Made by a program: the position numbers and the translations under genes. Below are positions 11,038 to 22,904 of a DNA stretch of 64,000 nucleotides, one piece after another. Each line of letters starts with the position of its first letter. Positions within the stretch are counted from its first letter, which is position 1. The stretch comes from Cyprinodon diabolis (Eukaryota > Chordata > Actinopteri > Cyprinodontiformes > Cyprinodontidae), in the NCBI GenBank assembly GCA_030533445.1, contig CM060064.1, positions 7,237,879 through 7,301,878 on the forward strand. Reading direction: 5' to 3'. Under the pieces are notes generated by a model. It did no database searches. It was given only the letters and a program-made list of their open reading frames with translations, and was not told the DNA's origin.

Positions 11038-14000
11038 TCTGTCTGTTTGTACAGGATAATTCAAAAAGGTATGAATGGATTTTAATTAAAGTCTTTACCA
11101 AAGGTGTACCTCAATCCAAGAAACGATCCATTCCATTTTGGTGATGATCCACATCATAATCAGGATGAAAGGATTTTTTTTAAGGATTCTTTAACTTTAT
11201 TTTCAGAACCAGCAGTTCCCCCCTAAACCAGAATGTGGCAGCAGTGATTACTGACAGCTTCAGAATTGGACAAAACATTTTAAAAACCAAATACAAGTAT
11301 TAGACTGAAGTCAAAGACACACAGGAAAGGTGAGCTACTTGTTGCTTAAAGTCTTGATCTGGTGATCAAACAAAAAAGCAGAATGAATGAAGAAGGTGAG
11401 AACAGAACAGACACCAGAGGCTGCAGACACACGCTTTTCTTTATTTATAAACTTATGAAAGGAATTTCAGGAAACTGTTACCAAAGGCGCACCTAATTCA
11501 AAGAAAAGATTCATTAAAATTTGGTAATGATCCAGATCAGGTTCTAGTTTAAACTTTAGGTGTAAGTCACAATTTGGAGGAAAATTTGCTGTTTGGTGGA
11601 GGTCTGTGTTCCCCGAGTACTTTTCTAGTTTGCCATGTGTACCTAGTAGTTAATTAGTTTAGTTTAGTTTGAGTCTATTGTTTTTAAAGGAAAATAATCA
11701 TTGAATAATCAATGGATCATTATTTATACCTAAAACTAATAAGTTTGCAATGATTTAATTTAATGAATTTAGTGTTTATCAGTAAAAAAATAAAAACAAT
11801 AATTTTCGTCACAATCTCTGAGTCTCTGAGGAACGGCCTTTTTTGCCCAAATATCGCAACACCTCACTCCTGACATCTTCCGGCAGTGACATCAATTTGT
11901 GGTAAGGCTAGGGCCATTCTCCCTGCTTTACCACATGTTACAACTTGAACCTTTTATCCACATCATTTTCAATGACAATGCTCAACCTCATGTGGCAAAA
12001 GGTTGCTGGCAGTACCTGCAGGATTATGGAGTTTTTTTTGCTCCATTATTGTTGCAAGAAAAGAACATGTTTTTTCGATGAAAATTAAAGAAAAAAAAAT
12101 CTAAATATGGAACTTTGAAACAAATCTTAATTAAATAGGTTTTTGGCTTTTGATGTCTTGTTTGTCTACTGAAGATAATTGTTACCATCATGGGCTGGAC
12201 CTCGCAGGTCTGCCTCTTGTTAACGACCCTGTTTGTTACATTGGCAGGATCCCAAGGTGTATTTATAGAGAAGTGTTCTGTAAGAGAATCTCAGGATCTC
12301 GTCTTTGCTTTGGCTGAAAAATCAGCTGGGCTGCAGCCATCCACATCACCACTGGCTCCACATGACATCAGAAAAATTGTAGCTTTTTTTATACTTACTG
12401 CATTTTTACCACAGTTTGAATTTTAGCTGTAGTTCAAAGCTCTTCATTTGCGCTGAGGTCAGAGCAGCTCTGAAATGTAATGCTAGATGTTTCGATGTTT
12501 GTTTTAGATCATCAACCAAATAATACCCATTCAGTCTTTTATTTCTGATCAATTAGGTTATTTTATATTTATAATTTCATCTATGTGGGATGGTGGACCA
12601 GTACTCCAAAAAAAGTAAACTGTCCTTTAGCATAATTCTTCTAAATTCATGCTTGATAGTAGGTCTGGTGTTATTAGGTGAAAAATACTTCTCTTTTTGT
12701 ATGTCATTGTAGTAAAAAGTCTCAGTTTATGTCTCTTCTAACACAAAATGGAAATGAACCCAATAAACTAGAAAACACAGAAAGACAACAATAAAAGGTA
12801 TAACTGAAAACTCAAAAACAAAACTTAAACAGAACCAAAAAATGCAGAGTCATGACAGTAATCAGATTTTCTAACTTCCCTTTGGTCACATGGGTAAAAA
12901 CGGGTGACCCCCTTTGATATTACAAATTTAGTCATTATTTTGGAACAGGCAAGAAAATTGTAATTGTCCATTAACAATGCAAACCAGGCTGGAGCATACA
13001 TCTTTTTTGAATAACTCTTCCAATTCTGATAAAAGCCCCAAAATGTGTCATGATTATTAAGAGCACGATTGAGCAGTGAGGAGTTTCTTTGCTTTGACAT
13101 GATGTTGTTCTCGCCTCTAACGGGCATAAGGCTTTAAGGCACCCTTCATTAAATGAACAGTTAGAGTGTCTAAAGTAACTGTACATTTGCAAACCATTAT
13201 CGTCCAACCCAAATGAGGAATTGTAATAAAGCCTTCCGCACTCATTCTACCCTTTTCTCTCTAATCTGAATGGTGTCATTTACCCATTTTCTTTAACTCT
13301 TCAGGCCTTTGTTTCATTTGAGCATACATTAAGAGTCATTGGAAGCAATTTCTACTTACTGTACCGCATTACAAGGCTTGTTTTAGAGATATAACTACAG
13401 GCTACAGGCTGCTCTGGAAGAATTGAAGATATTTCTCTTCCACAGTTTTACTCTCAGGCAGCAGTTTATTAATATTTAATCAAGTTTTCATAAATTCTCT
13501 GAACAATTGTAAGTTAAAGGGAGCTTATAAATGGCCCTAATAGATCGAAAGGTGTGCAGCAGCAACCATTTTTCCTCCTAGTTTTCAGTTCGATTATTTT
13601 TTATCACGCCTGTGAACTACACTCACAACCTATTCATTTGTATGGGAAAATTATATAAATTTCCATTATGTCAGTCCTCTTGTTCTTATTCTGTTCAATG
13701 GCTTCCAGAGTGCCTTTTCTAAACTGTTTCTATGGTTTTCAGGTGTCGGCATTTAGGAATCAAGTGGAAATTACTGTCTGTGATTTACATTCTGGGTAAA
13801 ACTAATCCTTCATGGAGCTTATCTAAATCAGGTGAAAATAATTGGAGCCTCTTTGCTCTGGCAGGCAGCATAGGAGCTAAATGGTATCTCTAATGACACA
13901 CTAACGCACCTCCTCAGATGTCATTAGTGTGGGTGAAGAAGCTAGAAAATGCTATCAAGACTTTCTCCTGGATTAACTGGGGGTGGGGGTAAAAGACGTG

Positions 14001-14276
14001 CACTAACAGACTACAGTGTTGACTTTCTGCGCCTTATGGAACGATGTTGCTTTTGATTCAATCTTCTCCCACATCTTTGAGATTAGTTTTCCTCTTTGCA
14101 GGGGAGGAGGCATTCATCGTTGCTTTTCCCTCAAGAATCTATTGGACTGCTGGCAGCTTCAGCAAATGTTGCTGTTCCAGGATGTCTTTTAGCTTTACTT
14201 TGTCCTAGTGCACTTGCTTTACATCATTAACAAGAGTATTTGTCTCTTACAGGGCTCGAATTTTGATCAACTGTAA
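11038..14276. other. Intergenic between KCNS2 and NIPAL2, no confirmed gene
   Basis: No recognisable gene. A 78-codon open frame at 12190-12426 begins with a signal-peptide-like stretch (MGWTSQVCLLLTTLFVTLAG) but matches nothing I know and has no supporting neighbour. The 11831-11930 stretch is a repeat (listed separately). The rest is AT-rich with no strong repeat structure. Confidence 0.5.
11831..11930. repeat. Fragment of the repeat family also seen at 39.85 kb
   Basis: The block TTTTTTGCCCAAATATCGCA, followed by ACACCTCACTCCTGACATCTT and CAGTGAC, is nearly repeated at about 39869-39960. The copy at 39.8 kb belongs to an element with a THAP-domain fossil, so this may be an end fragment of the same family. 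Confidence 0.55.
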
Positions 14277-14601
14277 AGCCCGTCACACCTTGAAAATTTA
14301 GACCAGCGTATGCCTGATGTACGAAAAATCTGGCAAAAACACTGGCATACATTGGATGAGTTATGGTTAAATTTTGTCTAAGTTGTGAGCATGCTGAAGT
14401 ACGCTGGCACACGTCGACATACGGCAAGCGCGCTGGCATACGCTGATGTATGGTCATACATGGGGGATAAGTTTCAGGTAAGTTATCTGTTGACATACAT
14501 TAAGTTAAGTTACGTTAAGTGATGGCGTCTAGCTTATCCAAAACCTATGAGTAACTTGTCGATAACTTTTGTGTAACTTCTCTCCAACGCATATCAACAT
14601 A

Positions 14602-15849
14602 CACTATATTGCCAAAAGTATTTGCTCACCTGCCTTGACTCACATATGAGCTTAAGTGACATCCCGTTCCTAATCCATAGGGTTCAATATGACGTCGGTC
14701 CACCCTTTGCAGCTAGAACAGCTTCAACTCTTCTGGGAAGGCTGTCCACAAGGTTTAGGAGTGTGTTTATGGGAATTTTTGACCATTCTTCCAGAAGCGC
14801 ATTTGTGAGGTCGCACACTGATGTTGGACGAGAAGGCCTGGCTCTCAGTCTCCGCTCTAATTCATCCCAAAGGTGTTCTATCGGGTTGAGGTCAGGACTC
14901 TGTGCAGGCCAGTCAAGTTCATCCACACCAGACTCTGTCATCCATGTCTTTATGGACCTTGCTTTGTGCACTGGTGCACAGTCATGTTGGAAGAGGAAGG
15001 GGCCAGCTCCAAACTGTTCCCACAAAGTTGGGAGCATGGAATTGTCCAAAATGTCTTGGTATGCTGAAGCATTCAGAGTTCCTTTCACTGGAACTAAGGG
15101 GCCAAGCCCAGCTCCTGAAAAACAACCCCACACCATAATCCCCCCTCCATCAAACTTTACACTTGGCACAATGCAGTCAGACAAGTACCGTTCTCCTGGC
15201 AACCGCCAAACCCAGACCCGTCCATCAGATTGCCAGATGGAGAAGCGCGATTCGTCACTCCAGAGAACGCGTCTCCACTGCTCTAGAGTCCAGTGGCGGC
15301 GTGCTTTACACCACCGCATCCGACGCTTTGCATTGCACTTGGTTATGTATGGCTTGGATGCAGCTGCTCGACCATGGAAACCCATTCCATGAAGCTCTCT
15401 GCGCACTGTTCTTGAGCTAATCTGAAGGCCACATGAAGTTTGGAGGTCTGTAGTGATTGACTCTGCAGAAAGTTGGCGACCTCTTCGCACTATGCGCTTC
15501 AGCATCCGCTGACCCCGCTCCGTCAGTTTACGTGGCCTACCACTTCGTGGCTGAGTTGCTGTCGTTCCCAAACACTTCCATTTTCTTATAATACAGCTGA
15601 CAGTTGACTGTGGAATATTTAGGAGCGAGGAAATTTCACGACTGGATTTGTTGCACAGGTGGCATCCTATCACAGTTCCACGCTGGAATTCACTGAGCTC
15701 CTGAGAGCGACCCATTCTTTCACAAATGTTTGTAAAAACAGTCTGCATGCCTAGGTGCTTGAATTTATACACCTGTGGCCATGGAAGTGATTGGAACACC
15801 TGATTCCAATAATTTGGATGGGTGAGCAAATACTTTTGGCAATATAGTG
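14602..15849 (-). mobile_element. Intact Tc1 transposon, 1248 bp, perfect 29-bp ends
   Basis: Both ends read CACTATATTGCCAAAAGTAT followed by TTGCTCACC when read inward, 29 bp identical by eye, and the TA target duplication is present (14600-14601, 15850-15851). It holds one uninterrupted transposase frame on the minus strand. It is inserted in the left part of the Harbinger-like element 14277-16421. Identical ends, an open frame and a clean duplication point to a fairly recent insertion. Confidence 0.92.
14684..15715 (-). CDS. Tc1-family transposase, 343 aa, apparently intact
   Basis: This is a cut-and-paste DNA transposase acting in the nucleus on the element's own terminal repeats. The start at [10 protein letters not shown] was chosen because it is the usual Tc1 start; the open frame runs 38 codons further upstream into the terminal region. 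Residues about 1-110 form paired helix-turn-helix DNA-binding domains with a GRPRK-type linker ([13 protein letters not shown]). The catalytic DDE domain shows [18 protein letters not shown] and [10 protein letters not shown], with exactly 34 residues between the second D and the E (DD34E). The glycine-rich box [14 protein letters not shown] is present, and the protein ends AAKGGPTSY, a normal Tc1 C-terminus. No stop or frameshift is seen. Confidence 0.93.
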   Translation of the reverse strand: MGRSQELSEFQRGTVIGCHLCNKSSREISSLLNIPQSTVSCIIRKWKCLGTTATQPRSGRPRKLTERGQRMLKRIVRRGRQLSAESITTDLQTSCGLQISSRTVRRELHGMGFHGRAAASKPYITKCNAKRRMRWCKARRHWTLEQWRRVLWSDESRFSIWQSDGRVWVWRLPGERYLSDCIVPSVKFDGGGIMVWGCFSGAGLGPLVPVKGTLNASAYQDILDNSMLPTLWEQFGAGPFLFQHDCAPVHKARSIKTWMTESGVDELDWPAQSPDLNPIEHLWDELERRLRARPSRPTSVCDLTNALLEEWSKIPINTLLNLVDSLPRRVEAVLAAKGGPTSY

Positions 15850-16424
15850 TATTTGACGTGTTCCATGCGCCGGCTTAACGTGTTTCTAACTTACAGCTAC
15901 TGTATAATGGTGTATTGGCAGCGTATTGGTATAAAACGTGGTTCACAGGAGGAAACCGTCTGTTCTCCTCCAGACTTCGTCCCAATCATAGGGAGAGCAT
16001 GAAGGTGAGTGTTATGGATCCTCCCTGCGTCAAGGCCACACCCAACTATCTTCCTAGCAAACATGACGCTGAATCTGCTGCGACTGCAAACCTTCTTTTT
16101 TTCTCTTTATTTATTATTTTTTTGGTGGCGTGTAGTAAACAGCAGCTAGGTTAACACCGCAATCAAATACATCTTTTTATGCAGACCGGGCGCCTCCCCC
16201 TCAGGACACTGGCTTGTGCATTAATTCATGAAAATTACACTGCTGTGGGTTATGCATAACTTAGGCTGTCGATGGACATACGCTCTGGACTTGTTATGAA
16301 TGCTCTATGTATACGCCCAAAATTGAAAAAATACATAGAAAGTTTAGTGTATGCCAGCTTTTTAGAAGATTCTGGGATGTTAGGCATACACTGGCTAAAT
16401 CGGCAAGGTGTGGCAGGGGCTTAA

Positions 16425-17087
16425 ATAATTAAAAACTTTTACCCCATCTTTGCTTGTCTTTGTCACAACTAAAATATAAACATTTTATAGGACACCTTTC
16501 GGGACACTCAAGATCACCTTACATTTCAAACATTAAAAATGGATACAAATATGAATAAATAGAAACAGTAAAGATAAGACAACACAAATGAATTACAGTG
16601 AGTAAGCAAGTTTAAATAGCTGAATTTGAGCTTGGATCTAAAATGTGGTGGTGAACTGGTGTTACGGAGATCAGGTGGGTGAGCTCCAGGGCGGGGGGCA
16701 GAGCAGCTAAAGGCTATATTCCATATGGCAACAAAATGGCCATGAAAACAGTGAGAGGAATGGAGGAAGAGGATCTGAAGGTATAGACTAAAAAGATATG
16801 GGGGAGTAAAGTTGTGGATAACCTTGAAGTTGGGAACATCAGACTCAGGTCCACCCGCTATTAAACGTGATACCCCTACAGATGGACATCGCAACATACC
16901 GGCAGTCGCGTCTTACATAACAGGCCAAAGAAACTCTGCTTGCATTCAATAATCATGGCTCAACACTGATGAGAGAGATTTGGACAGACAAAAACAATAA
17001 ACCGCACTGATGACATCATCAATGCTAACCCAGTGTGATTATGTCACTGGCAGTGGAAGCCACGCAGCTTGCCAGAGGGGGAACAGA
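16425..17087. other. Intergenic, no gene seen
   Basis: The minus-strand frame at 16526-16897 is not recognisable. No inverted repeat or long tract stands out. Confidence 0.45.
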
Positions 17088-17413
17088 CACAGGAGTTTGC
17101 ATGTTCTACGTGCGCATGCGTGGGTTCTCTCCTGGTGCTCCGGTTTCCTCCCACAGTCCAAAAAAATGACTGTTAGCTTAATTGGCTTCTCTAAATTCTC
17201 CTTAGTTGTGAGTGTGAATGGTTGTTTGTCCTGTTTGTCTCTGTGTTGCCCTACGATAGACTGGCGACCTGTCCAGAGTGTACCCCGCCTCTCACCCGTA
17301 GCTGGAGATAGGCAGCAGCACCCCTTGGGATTAGTGCGATAGAAAATGGATGGATGGATGGATGGATGGATGGATGGATGGATGGATGGATGGATGGATG
17401 GATGGATGGATGG
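17088..17413 (+). repeat. Teleost interspersed repeat (copy 2) with TGGA microsatellite tail
   Basis: Same family as 9697-9949 but on the plus strand: GGTTTCCTCCCACAGTCC, then TTAATTGGCTTCTCTAAATT, then GACTGGCGACCTGTCC, ending GATAGAAAATGGATGG. The tail runs into about 16 TGGA units (17347-17413). The simple-sequence tail at the 3' end is what a non-LTR retroelement insertion leaves. Confidence 0.75.
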
Positions 17414-18611
17414 GAAAGGAGCTGAACGCCTATTGTTAGCAGGTCGACCTGCGTCTGAAAATTTACCATTAACCTGTTAATTTCAGTGGGAAATCAGCTT
17501 TAGTGTCTGTTTCCTACCAACGTAGTTTTTTTCTAGTTTTATAATATCATGTTAGAATTTTTTTAGATAGTTCTGTTCTAGTTATCCTGTTTTCTTATGT
17601 TTCCTGCCTTGCAAGTGTAACCAGCCAAATCTTCTCCACTTGTTAATTCCTTCCAATTGATCTTATAATTCATCCCAACAACAGATGGTTTAAAATGCTG
17701 GAGTATATCTGACTGCATGAAACGTAAACGAATCTGGAATACTTTTTTTGTCAGCTACCATGAATGAAAGGAAGGAGGTAACGATTATTTCGGGATGCAA
17801 GAACCACAAGCTGTGGAAGAAGAAATGTGCAATCAGAGCCTTTTTCTCTCTCACTGCAACGTCTCCTACATTTCAAACCATAACCATTAACATGCTGTAC
17901 ACTCTATGGCGAGCTTTCACTCACATCTTTTATCTTTTGACGGAGACTCACTGAAACCACCTTGTGAACGGATGCAGGTCCAGATCGGCAGCTTTTTCTT
18001 TTCATGGCTCATTCCAGCCACTTGAACAGGAGGAAGGAGAAACACATTTTCTATTCATAAAATTATGCTCTAACCCTCATTAAAGCAAAAATAAATCTGT
18101 GCATTTATTTTTAATAAATACTAATTTCAAATGACTAATATTTGTGGAAAGTGAAGCAGCATTTATGTCAGTGTTTTGTGTCTGTAAATAAAACATTTTA
18201 GCTCAGTTGATTTAGTGTTTCATCATTTTTTTTAGCGGGGGTCACCCTGTCTTAGGAAGACTGCTGGAAGAAGACAAGAACAAACGTATTACATCCATGC
18301 AGATTTTAAGGTGATTAAAAAACATAAGAAGATCGTTACCTGTTTCCAGGCAACAATAACAGAGTTAAAATAAATATGGAAGATACTTTGCAAATCCTCA
18401 TGGAAACATACACTGTTGCAGAGGAAATTAACAAAAAAAGAAACAAATCTAATAAAGCAAATTTATCATTTTGTTCCAAAAGTATAATCTCACCTGACAC
18501 AGAGGGTATAAGTGGAATTGTTTTTTACTTTTTCATCAGATCTGAACTCATATATCGTCCATGTTGCAGAGGAGTAAGATAAATCCCATAATCACAGTAC
18601 TCCCTCTGGTT
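17414..18611. other. Intergenic, no gene seen
   Basis: AT-rich; open frames at 17748-17954 and 18376-18582 are short and unrecognised. Confidence 0.5.
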
Positions 18612-19327
18612 CAGTGGTGTCTAAAGTTCACACTTTTGTTACTTAAGTAGAAGTATAGATACTGCAGTTTAAAAACACTGGTAAAAGTTGAAGTATCAAC
18701 TTGACCTCTTTACTCAAGTAAAAGTGAAAAAGTATGTGCTCCAAAAACTACTTAAAGTATAAAAGTATAAAGTAACCTTTAAAAAACAACAGCCAGATGT
18801 CATTTACGACTATTTCAAAAAATTATTTGAGGTAGGGCCAAGGATGACGGAGGTTTTGTTGGTCTCCGTCTCCCGATACGCTCTCGCCTGTCTCCGACCT
18901 TTCAGACATTTCAACATTTTTTTCTGAATCCAACATTGTAGCATGGCATAGACAATTCACATTTGCAGTTTGAAGAACACCTGCTTGCTTCTGATGATTT
19001 CCTTTAGCTAACCAATGAGTGTTTGCGTTATATGACTCATCCAATTAAATTAGTTTTCACTAGATGTGGATGGCGCCAATGATCTGCATTGGATGGAGCA
19101 CATGACGGGAAATAAATATTTATAAACATTAAACCGAAGCCAAGAGTAACGAGTAACGTTTGTTTTAAAAATTTAAGGAATAGAAAGTACAGATACTTTT
19201 GTGAAAATGTAATGAGAAGAAGTCAGAAGTAGGAAGAAAAAAGAGTAATGGAGTGAAGTATAGATACCTAAAAAGTGTACTTAAGTACAGTAACAAAGTA
19301 TTTGTACTTCGTTAATTGAAACCTCTG
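18612..19327 (-). mobile_element. hAT-derived element (716 bp) with a transposase-exon fossil
   Basis: Starts CAGTGGTGTCTAAAG. The right end, reverse-complemented, starts CAGAGGTTTCAATTAACG, so the outer ends are inverted. The flanks CTCTGGTT and CCCCGGTT agree at six of eight bases, consistent with an aged 8-bp hAT duplication. Subterminal sequence is rich in AAGTA/TACTT words. A second copy lies at 51473-52132. Inside, on the minus strand, is the start of a BED-type transposase. Confidence 0.65.
18823..19044 (-). pseudogene. N-terminal fragment of a BED-finger hAT transposase (copy 1)
   Basis: The 73-codon frame ends with a DGDQQNLRHPWPYLK segment. The PWPYL motif opens the BED zinc finger of many hAT transposases and ZBED-like proteins, and an acidic, serine-rich leader before it is usual. 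The copy at 51722-51949 translates to nearly the same protein, differing at only a few residues. The rest of the transposase is absent, so this is a deletion derivative. Confidence 0.6.
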
Positions 19328-19473
19328 CCCCGGTTTGAATCGTGGCCAGCACCTATCTACATGTTTCCTTTTGCATCTGTGGGTTCTCTTCAATTGGTTC
19401 AGCTTCCTATTGTGTTCCAGAAACATACAGTACTCTTAAAATACTCCTAGGTGTACGGAAGAGGATTAGGGCC

Positions 19474-20118
19474 ACTGTAAAAAAAAGTTAACTGATTATT
19501 TGTTTTATTTGATGTAGGCGGAAAAATGTCATATTATTGACAGGTTATTGTAATCTGATATGTTACAATGTCAGATTACAGGCAAACAAAGAAACCAAAT
19601 GACCCCCGCTCCAAAGGGGCTGACCCATTCGTCTGGTTCAATTAGCATGTTTTCTAAACACAAACAATGCTTCGTTTTTTGGTCCACTCTATAAAGCCTC
19701 AAACCAACCAAACGCTATTTCTGACATTTTGATTTAAAAAGGTTCCATAATGGGAAGCGAAACGTCTTCAAACTTGGAAACAAAGTCCAGTGGATTTTTT
19801 AAAATCTTTTTTGGAAAATGTCAGAGTATTGACTTTAATCTTAGAACTCTGACTTTTTCTATGGAAAAAGATTAGGGCCACTGAGGGGAAAAGTTAATGT
19901 GATTTCTTTATTTTATTTGAGTTTAATATGGGGGAAAAAGTCGGCATCCTGAGATTAAAGTCAGAATTCTAAGATTAAAGTCAGAGTCAGCCTGAATCTT
20001 TTCCATATTAAACTCAAATAGAATAAAAAATCAGTAAACTTTTTTCTTTTTTCTTTTTTTTTTTACAGTCAACATAATACTCTTCTATATAGGCGTACAT
20101 GAGTACGCCTATATAGAA
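19474..20118. repeat. Fold-back repeat region with a perfect 16-bp hairpin at its right edge
   Basis: A CACTGTAAAAAAAAG-like end at 19474 is mirrored near 20069, and blocks around 19885-19930 (AAAAGTTAATGTGATTTCTT) are inverted at 20005-20045. ATTAGGGCCACTG occurs directly twice (near 19468 and 19871). Next to it, TTCTATATAGGCGTAC (20083-20098) and its exact complement (20103-20118) form a 16-bp stem with a 4-nt loop. This looks like a miniature or fold-back DNA element; the boundaries are approximate. Confidence 0.5.
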
Positions 20119-20528
20119 TAGAGTACATGAGTACAATCTTTATAGAGTACATGAGAGTATTTTGTCCGTCCAGTTTGGTAAAGCGTTTCCCTTTAATAGA
20201 TAGGTGGCAGGGGCAGTTTGTCTCCATTTAATTCAGTGGCCCAGTGGCCCCCCCACCAGTTGATTGGTTGTTTCTGCTGGGATGTACTTCCTCACCTCTG
20301 GAACATGCAGTTCTCTCCTACACCAGATGAAGGCAGCAATGATACCATCATCTAGAATTTTGTACTTTGACATTTTAAAGCTCTTAATTAACCAAAAACT
20401 GATAACAAAAATACATCAATTATTTCATAATATATAGTTTATATATTATTATCAAAGTGCTCTAAGAATCATTTTTGATATTTATAAGGGAAGAGTTTGC
20501 CTCTGCAGTTATCTATGAATCCTATATA

Positions 20529-21250
20529 TTCAATTCAATTCAGTTTCTTTGTATATCGGCAATTCACAACACATGTCATCTCAAGGCATTTTACAGTTCA
20601 ACCAGATCATACAGTCAAATTGATTCAAAGTTTTCTAAGGAAAACCAGTTGATTACATCGACTCATTGACTCGAAGGCAATCCCTCACAATAAGCATACT
20701 TGTAGCGACAGTGGAGAGGAAAAACTCCCTTTTAACAGGAAGAAACCTCCAGTAGAACCAGGCTCAGTGTGAGCGGCCATCTGCTGAGGTGGACTGGGGT
20801 TCAAGGAGACAGAAGCAGAGACACAAAAAGCAGCTGGAAAAGGCGGCCCCGTCCAGGAAACACACAGCCAAGCAGACAAGCTCTGAGCCAGCTCCCATGT
20901 CAGAGGATGAAGAGAGCATATCCAGCCAGTCACAGTCAGAGAAACAGGACTACACTGAAAAACAGGCCAATCTCAAACATCTATAAATAAAGGTGTTGAT
21001 GGCAGCAGCACAGCTAAAATTTCTCTCCAGGATGGAGTCACAGCCAAACAAGAACAGATGAAGGTACTATAACGAAAGGAGAAAGAGCATAAGAGATTTA
21101 ACTAACCGATTCTGCAGAGTGGAAGAATAGAGATAGAATGAAGCAGAATGAAACAGGGGTCCCTATGTCCTCCAGAATTCTAAGCCAATAACAGCATATC
21201 TATAGTGATAGCTCAGTATAACCTGAGCCACTCTAACTATAAGCTTTATC
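20529..21250 (-). repeat. Retroelement-type repeat with AATTC/GAATT tail (copy 1)
   Basis: Begins ATTCAATTCAATTCAG, then GGAAAACCAGTTGATT and AAAAACTCCCTTTTAACAGG. It is the reverse of the copy at 44510-44920. Other degraded copies are at 22905-23385 and 50520-51180. The pentamer tail suggests the 3' end of a non-LTR element or its SINE. The right boundary is approximate. Confidence 0.65.
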
Positions 21251-22904
21251 AAAAAGAAAAGTGTATGTAACTAAATATAGAGATCAACCACTCAACCTAT
21301 TTGATATATACATCATATAGAACCATAAATGAATTTAAGTAGCACTGATGTATAAATATACACGTAGCTCTATTAGCAAAGGCCTCATGAAAGTCTGCTC
21401 CATCTTCAGGGATTTATTTGGAAAATTTGGCCACCCCTGTGAAAACTTTCTGGAACCACCGCTGGTCATATTCAGTAATCATACCTGCACAGTATGTACA
21501 ATCCATCCCTCTAGAGAAGCATATTCTTAAAACTTTAAGTGAGTTAATTTTAGGAAGTGAGCGAGGGGAATTCATAAATACTGTATATGATGGAGTGAAA
21601 AAGATGTCAGAGACAGAAATACACCACGACAAAAATGTAAGAATTCTGCTCACTGGACTGAAGGTTCATAATAGTATGTAGGAGTTCTTTTTTCTGTATA
21701 TATTTTATCTTTATCACTTTTAATCTGCTCCTTATTCTTCCCTGCTTTCAAGCATCCTTCTGAACACACCCTCTCCTCTTTCCCTTTAATGATATCTTAT
21801 TTTTCAACACGTTTTTCATCTCTTAATCCTTCTCCATTACAGGTGAAGGTTTAACAATGCAATGACCTCATTCTTGACAGCAAACATCAGTTTCATTTGA
21901 AGTCTCACTGAAGCCTTCAGTCCGAGACTCAAGCTTTTGCTTCCAAGCTGAGCTGTGACGGATAAAAAGCAGCGGGGGTCCTCAGAGATTTGTAAAATAA
22001 TAAAAAGGTGGAATCTATTTACCCCTGTTATTCTGACATATGAAATAAAATGTGCTTCCAACCATCCTGCCTGTTCCACTTCACACCAGAGTAATCACAT
22101 GAAATGGGTCCTGATTATTATGGCAGAGAAAGTCGGCTGATTGAGGACAGAGTGCAGAGAGAAAGCAGAGCAGAACGAATACAGATGGAAGCTGGAGGAG
22201 CTGCCTTACTCTGAGGGGCTGAGTGCTACTTTTAGTGACACTAATTATGTATTGCATCGTACATACTAAATTAATAAGTGTCTACCTTTTAACAAAGGTC
22301 TATATACTTTACATTAACCAAATCTGCTTTGACATGGAGGTTCAATGTGTCAGAAATCTAACGTACTGTTGGATAATTAATTAAAATACACATGAAATGA
22401 CTGGAGAAAAGCAAGGAGTGAAAAGGCTTTCAGACTGGTGCGGCAAATTGCAACAGTTAAAATTATAATACTCAATTAAGCAATGTTCTGTAGTGAAATG
22501 AATTCACTTACATTTATTAAAGGCTCATTGAGGTACGACTTTAGTCACAAATCCCGTTCAACATGTGGGCAGGTGATTTATGAATGGTGAGCCACATCTG
22601 CTGTGTGAAAAGACAAGTATTTCAGAGTATGTGGCTAGAAATGTATGGCTGATGCAGATGGTGGTTGTGTACATAAAAGGAAAATAACAGAAGATGATTA
22701 TTTTTTTTTTTTATCTAACACAGGTTTTTTACTATAAAAATGCTCCATTCCAACTGAAAGTATTCAAATGTATAAAAAATACAGTTTTTCTTCCTAGATG
22801 ATGAAGATCAAATGTAAACAGTATTACAGACCTTGAGGTCCACAGCCTTGTACTTGTTATCTGTGTCTGTGACTCAACACATCTGAGTGAAACATTAGAG
22901 TGAA
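21251..22904. other. Intergenic, no gene seen
   Basis: Several 60-90 codon frames overlap here on both strands, none recognisable. No clear repeat ends. Confidence 0.45.

Larger units (their letters stand above)
14277..16421. mobile_element. PIF/Harbinger-like non-autonomous element carrying a nested Tc1
   Basis: The left end AGCCCGTCACACCTTG and the reverse complement of the right end (AGCCCCTGCCACACCTTG) match with small gaps, and both continue into similar subterminal words (GTATGCC, CTGGCATAC). A TAA lies at each side (14274-14276 and 16422-16424), matching the 3-bp TWA duplication of PIF/Harbinger elements. Without the nested Tc1 (14602-15849) the element is about 0.9 kb. The left arm is full of CTGGCATACG-like subterminal repeats. 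No transposase of its own is visible. Confidence 0.6.

Noticed and set aside
14622..15392. 256-codon plus-strand frame inside the first Tc1
   Set aside because: It is the complement of the transposase. The minus-strand product has every expected motif and this one has none.
17251..17469. Frame with repeated HPSI units
   Set aside because: It is a translation of the TGGA microsatellite.
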